A DNA stretch of 64,000 nucleotides from JAHEKB01 sp049115575 (GTDB lineage: Bacteria; Bacteroidota; Bacteroidia; NS11-12g; UBA9320), in NCBI GenBank assembly GCA_049115575.1, contig JAGDZU010000002.1, positions 620,001 through 684,000 on the forward strand. Direction: 5' to 3'. This document shows positions 60,783 through 64,000 of the stretch, piece after piece. The stretch's first letter is position 1. Each line of letters begins with the position of its first letter. The translations under genes were made by a program, and so were the position numbers. The notes under the pieces were generated by a model that saw only the letters and a list, made by a program, of their open reading frames with translations, ran no database searches and was not told where the DNA came from.

Positions 60783-62888
60783 ATGAAGACAATTACAAGT
60801 AAAGGTCTATGGGCCTTTGTGGCCTCAATTCTGGCCGTGTTCCCTGCTAATGCGCAGACGAACGAAGTCCACTTCGGTGGATCAACTAACGGAACATCAG
60901 TTTCCATTTCCTACAACAGAGCATCAGGAGTATCAGGTACACCCTCTAACACAGACGTGAAAGAAGGCGACGTGGTTTTGTATGAAAACGTGGCCTATGT
61001 CAGCGGAGCTTACATTGATTGCTATGTTGAGATCACAGACATTACCAACACTTCATCTATAACTTTAGATAACGCAAGTGCATCTGGTAGTGGATTTTCT
61101 GGAAGTCAGCCTGAGTTCTTTGCACCTAACATTAACTTTTCGAGTGCAGGTTCATTGACTTTCGAGTTTCAATTTATTACAGACGGAAGTTTTAGCTTTA
61201 ATAGCAGCACAGGTGTTGCTAGTGGAACTAATTACGAATTGGATTCTGTGCGAATTGTTACCTATGATCTAGATGGTAATGGAGGTTCAAATTCAAATCA
61301 GTACAATGATTTTTCTGGATTTTCTACTAGTTCAAGAAGCGCTACAACAAATGTTAGTGCTACAACAACAGCTGGGGTAACAAGATTTGAATCCACGGTA
61401 ACTTCAAATTCCAGTGTTGTTACACATCCAGATCACAAAGTAGAAGTAACTTATGACAGTTTAACTAACTGGGAAATCACGGTTGGTGCTGGCGCTAGCG
61501 GTTTAGCCTATTTCTATTTAGATTTTGCTGCTGGAACCACTGGAGGTCAAACAGACTATGAAATCATGGGTTATGTGTTTGACGATGCTGATGGTCTAGA
61601 AGACAATACAGTAGATGGTACAGGAATTGATGATCCTTCGAGCACTCAGCTTTATGCAAGTTTAATTGATGATGCTACTGATGAAGTAGTAGAATCAGTT
61701 GCTGTTATGGCAGATGGTTCATATGAATTTGCTGTAGTTCCAGACAATAAAAATTATCAAGTAATCATTACAACTACCCAATTAACTGTTGGTAGTACTG
61801 GAAACAGTTCTGATCTTCCATCTGGTTGGGTAAACACCGGAGAGAATGAAGGTGCTGGAAGTGGTAATGACGGTAATGCAAATGGTAGTATAGATGTAAC
61901 TTTAAACGGTAGCAACATTTCTAACTTGAACTTTGGAATTGACGCCATACCAACTGCTAACACCTACAATGAGAACATGACTGGAACTCCGCATATAGAT
62001 AGTATTTATACTATAGGAGATCCTACTTGGTTTGGTTTAACTGCAAATACTCCTGATGGTGATGATTTAGAAGATGGTGCAATTGCTCCAGATGTTTTAT
62101 ACATTACTTCTATCCCTTCAGATTCAAACAGTTTGTATTATAACGGCGTAAAAATCACACTTGGAGACGATAATACTAATCCTCCTTCAGATTCAAACCC
62201 ATTTACTATAAATAGCTTTGATCCTGATAAGTTGGAATTCAACTTAATGGATAAAAGTGATTTGACTTTCTCATTTGATTATCAAGTGGAAGATGCTGCT
62301 ACTGTTAAATCAGAGTCAGCTACATTCTCTTTCAATTATCCAACACCAGTTCCTGTTGACTTTATTAGCATCAATGCTACTCTTGTTGCAGACGGTCAGG
62401 TAATGATTGAATGGGTTACTGCTAGTGAGATAGACAACGAAAGATTCGAAATTGAGCGTTCTGTAGATGGAGATTACTTTGAAATGATAGGTGAAACTCC
62501 AGGTGCCGGAAATTCTCAAGAGATTTTGAATTACAGCTATATGGACGTTGAGGCTCCTTTGTTGAGCTCTGCTCTTTACTACAGAATTAAGCAGGTTGAT
62601 TACAGTGGTCAATATGACTATTCAGACATCGCTGAAGTGGTGAGAAAGGAATCAACTGATTTAATTAATGTATATCCAAATCCAGCAAGCGATTATATCA
62701 ATATTCAATCAAACCTTATTGCAGGTGAATTAACTATTGAAATAAGCGACATCAGTGGCATGCTTGTTAGAAATATGAAAATAAATGGTGACACTCAGAT
62801 ATCTACTGAAGGCCTAGACAGAGGAGTATACTTTGTTACGGTTTCAAATGATAGAGAAAGTCAAACCATAAAAGTATTGATTGACTAA
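60783..62888 (+). CDS. Secreted T9SS protein, first of two tandem paralogues
   Basis: A 701-residue exported protein. It has a signal peptide (about 1-24, ending NAQ) and a beta-rich N-terminal domain of about 240 residues shared with the next gene (KEGDVVLYENVAYVSGAYID, FQFITDGSF, YDLDGNGGSNSNQ). A SdrD-B-like or carboxypeptidase-like segment follows (about 260-340: IMGYVFDDADGLEDN), then a region near 535-610 (WVTASEIDNERFEIERSVDG) often seen before sorting tails. A type A T9SS sorting domain ends the protein (VYPNPASDYINIQS through GVYFVTVSNDRES). It is rich in Ser, Thr, Asn, Asp and Gly, as in surface or matrix proteins. Specific function unknown. Confidence 0.85.
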   Translation: MKTITSKGLWAFVASILAVFPANAQTNEVHFGGSTNGTSVSISYNRASGVSGTPSNTDVKEGDVVLYENVAYVSGAYIDCYVEITDITNTSSITLDNASASGSGFSGSQPEFFAPNINFSSAGSLTFEFQFITDGSFSFNSSTGVASGTNYELDSVRIVTYDLDGNGGSNSNQYNDFSGFSTSSRSATTNVSATTTAGVTRFESTVTSNSSVVTHPDHKVEVTYDSLTNWEITVGAGASGLAYFYLDFAAGTTGGQTDYEIMGYVFDDADGLEDNTVDGTGIDDPSSTQLYASLIDDATDEVVESVAVMADGSYEFAVVPDNKNYQVIITTTQLTVGSTGNSSDLPSGWVNTGENEGAGSGNDGNANGSIDVTLNGSNISNLNFGIDAIPTANTYNENMTGTPHIDSIYTIGDPTWFGLTANTPDGDDLEDGAIAPDVLYITSIPSDSNSLYYNGVKITLGDDNTNPPSDSNPFTINSFDPDKLEFNLMDKSDLTFSFDYQVEDAATVKSESATFSFNYPTPVPVDFISINATLVADGQVMIEWVTASEIDNERFEIERSVDGDYFEMIGETPGAGNSQEILNYSYMDVEAPLLSSALYYRIKQVDYSGQYDYSDIAEVVRKESTDLINVYPNPASDYINIQSNLIAGELTIEISDISGMLVRNMKINGDTQISTEGLDRGVYFVTVSNDRESQTIKVLID

Positions 62889-62913
62889 TTAATAAGGTTA
62901 CTTAATCAGAGAA

Positions 62914-62940
62914 GACCCCCACTTCGGTGGGGGGCTTTTT
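62914..62940 (+). terminator. Intrinsic terminator after the first tandem gene
   Basis: CCCCCAC, loop TTCG, GTGGGGG form a very stable stem followed by CTTTTT, 27 bases after the stop codon. Confidence 0.85.
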
Positions 62941-62981
62941 AAGGGTTAGTCAGTCATTTAGTACCTATTATTATTGTCTAT

Positions 62982-63046
62982 AAATTGGATTAAATTCCAA
63001 TAATGGGAGAGATGTGTCTGTTTAGGATGTGCCTCTCCCTTTTTTT
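62982..63046 (+). ncRNA. Possible small RNA ending in a second terminator
   Basis: GGGAGAG (63005-63011) pairs with CTCTCCC (63033-63039) and is followed by seven T, forming a terminator with a 21-base loop. It lies after the preceding gene's own terminator, and no gene lies between them. A second hairpin (ATTGGA with TCCAAT, about 62984-63003) precedes it. A weak -7-like TATTATTG sits just upstream. A short independent transcript is likely but not proven. Confidence 0.3.
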
Positions 63047-63087
63047 GAAACCTTAGTGCTGCAATGGGTTCAGAGCAGTTCAGGTGT

Positions 63088-63103
63088 TTGGCACGCGCAT
63101 TGT
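63088..63103 (+). promoter_or_regulatory. Sigma-54-like promoter
   Basis: TTGGCACG-N4-TTGT at 63088-63103 matches the -24/-12 pattern TGGCACG-N4-TTGC with exact spacing and one mismatch (final C is T). Transcription would begin near 63114, at the edge of the interleaved inverted repeats. No TAnnTTTG box lies nearby. Confidence 0.45.
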
Positions 63104-63115
63104 CTCTATATGTCT

Positions 63116-63144
63116 GAATTGAAGTTTACGTTCAATTCGTAAAC
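63116..63144 (+). repeat. Interleaved inverted repeats in the leader of the second tandem gene
   Basis: GAATTGAA (63116-63123) pairs with TTCAATTC (63131-63138), and GTTTACG (63124-63130) pairs with CGTAAAC (63138-63144). The two stems interleave, so they form either two competing hairpins or a pseudoknot, ending 9 bases before the ATG. Confidence 0.6.
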
Positions 63145-63153
63145 CTTAGAGAA

Positions 63154-64000
63154 ATGAAGACGATAATAACTCGCAACCTAGTTGCACTTTTAGCAATTCT
63201 TTTTGCTGGCACTTTAAGTGCTCAGACTTACAGTAATAATTTTCAAGATATCAATTTTGGAGGTTCAGGTGTGACTATTACTAATTATCCATCTGGTAGT
63301 TCAGGTGATGATGAAGGTGATGTAATACTATATGAAGGAGTAGCTACATACTCAGGTACAGAAATTGATTGCTATGTAGTTGTAGAAGATATTTCTAGCG
63401 GTACAACAATCACTGAAGTGGATCAGAATTCAACTTCTGGACCAGGTTATAATTTCAATGAGCAACGTTTTTTCGCACCTTTTACTGTGTTTCCAAGTGG
63501 ATCAAGTTCTGGGCCTGGTGGAGATGTTACTTTTAGCATTCATTTCATAGCTGATGGTAGTTTTGCTTATAACTCTGGTAGTCCAACTGGAACAATCGTT
63601 ACTTTGAGTGACGTTCGTATTAATGCGTATGATATTGATGGTAGTGGAGGTTCATACTCTAATCAAGCTGTAGAATTTGGTGGCTTTGATTACAGTGAAT
63701 TTGCAAACCCAACCAACTTGGCATCTACTTACGATGCAACAACTGGATTGACTTCATTTAGATCTACTACACATTCTAATACTACAAATGCGAATGACGA
63801 CAGAAATAGAGTTAGGGTAACTTATGATTCTCTAAGCAGCATTGAAGTTAAGATTTCTGGAGGTTCGACTTCTTATTCATTCTTGGATTTTGGAGGCGGA
63901 TGGAGCTGGTCTAATGCACCAGACGAATACTATCAGTTGATGGGTAACATCTATAATGATGCTGATGCTATGCAGGATAGCTATATAGATGGTCCAATGA
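63154..64000 (+). CDS. Secreted protein, second tandem paralogue, 3' end outside the window
   Basis: A frame open to the window end (282 codons). It starts with a signal peptide (MKTIITRNLVALLAILFAGT, cleavage near SAQ). It aligns along its length with the preceding gene product: EGDVILYEGVATYSGTEIDC versus EGDVVLYENVAYVSGAYIDC, IHFIADGSF versus FQFITDGSF, YDIDGSGGSYSNQ versus YDLDGNGGSNSNQ, and LMGNIYNDADAMQDS versus IMGYVFDDADGLEDN. A T9SS sorting domain is expected at the missing C terminus. It is probably a surface or secreted protein. Confidence 0.85.
   Translation, partial: MKTIITRNLVALLAILFAGTLSAQTYSNNFQDINFGGSGVTITNYPSGSSGDDEGDVILYEGVATYSGTEIDCYVVVEDISSGTTITEVDQNSTSGPGYNFNEQRFFAPFTVFPSGSSSGPGGDVTFSIHFIADGSFAYNSGSPTGTIVTLSDVRINAYDIDGSGGSYSNQAVEFGGFDYSEFANPTNLASTYDATTGLTSFRSTTHSNTTNANDDRNRVRVTYDSLSSIEVKISGGSTSYSFLDFGGGWSWSNAPDEYYQLMGNIYNDADAMQDSYIDGPM

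Noticed and set aside
1..64000. CRISPR arrays, tRNA or rRNA genes, insertion sequences, integrases or phage genes
   Set aside because: No spaced direct repeats, cloverleaf sequences, transposase-like proteins or attachment-site duplications were seen when reading the window.

Overview
The window is a compact, AT-rich bacterial chromosome segment with about 55 protein genes. Coding density is high, many genes overlap by 4 bases (ATGA), and there are no tRNAs, rRNAs, insertion sequences, phage genes or CRISPR arrays. Everything points to the phylum Bacteroidota, most likely order Flavobacteriales (inference; family not resolved). Supporting traits are type IX secretion (T9SS) C-terminal sorting domains, a PorV/PorQ-like barrel, a carboxypeptidase-regulatory-domain TonB receptor, paired OmpH/Skp proteins next to murI, the b558-type sdhCAB operon, the Bacteroidota form of LptD, and -7 promoter boxes of the form TAnnTTTG in front of many genes.

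Layout. 1-5.5 kb: the end of an RluA/RluD-type pseudouridine synthase, a DoxX-like membrane protein, a sodium:solute symporter with a DUF4340 protein, a serine hydrolase, a 350-bp non-coding repeat patch and a small lipoprotein. 5.6-8.9 kb: a tightly packed shikimate operon aroB-aroA-aroC. 9-16.3 kb: a von Willebrand A protein, a dicarboxylate/amino-acid symporter, an exported M43 metalloprotease with a T9SS tail, and topA. 16.3-20.2 kb: a 44-residue membrane protein coupled to a YbjQ-family gene, a SirB1-like protein, and a polyamine pair (arginine decarboxylase plus deoxyhypusine-synthase-like enzyme). 20.3-28.4 kb: uvrA, lptD, an MCE/MlaD-family protein, a probable small RNA, a lipid-anchored cytochrome c and pyrD.

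28.5-32.5 kb: sdhCAB followed by ribE. 32.5-35.6 kb: an operon of OsmC, YjdI and a GT14 glycosyltransferase, then a LuxE-like acyl ligase divergent from a lipoprotein. 35.7-38.6 kb: two Skp-like chaperones, murI and a 2-hydroxyacid dehydrogenase. 38.7-47.4 kb: a three-gene envelope cluster of TonB-dependent receptor, 1283-residue exported protein and PorV/PorQ-like barrel. 47.4-53.4 kb: greA-HIT, ruvC, a UPF0104 membrane protein, a glycosyltransferase, two unknowns and gltA. 53.4-60.6 kb: an amidohydrolase lipoprotein, an unknown exported protein, a subtilase, an acyl-CoA carboxylase beta subunit, the SRP RNA, a fructose-6-phosphate-aldolase-like transaldolase and a DPM1-like glycosyltransferase. 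60.8-64 kb: two tandem paralogous secreted proteins, the second cut by the window end.

Most of the content is core metabolism and envelope biogenesis. The least ordinary parts are: the TonB-receptor/giant-protein/PorV cluster; the tandem secreted paralogues, the second of which has a sigma-54-like promoter and interleaved inverted repeats in its leader; the candidate small RNAs near 27.0 and 63.0 kb; the hairpins placed at predicted mRNA 5' ends; and the arginine decarboxylase/deoxyhypusine-synthase-like pair without an agmatinase. All calls come from reading the sequence; no database search was run.
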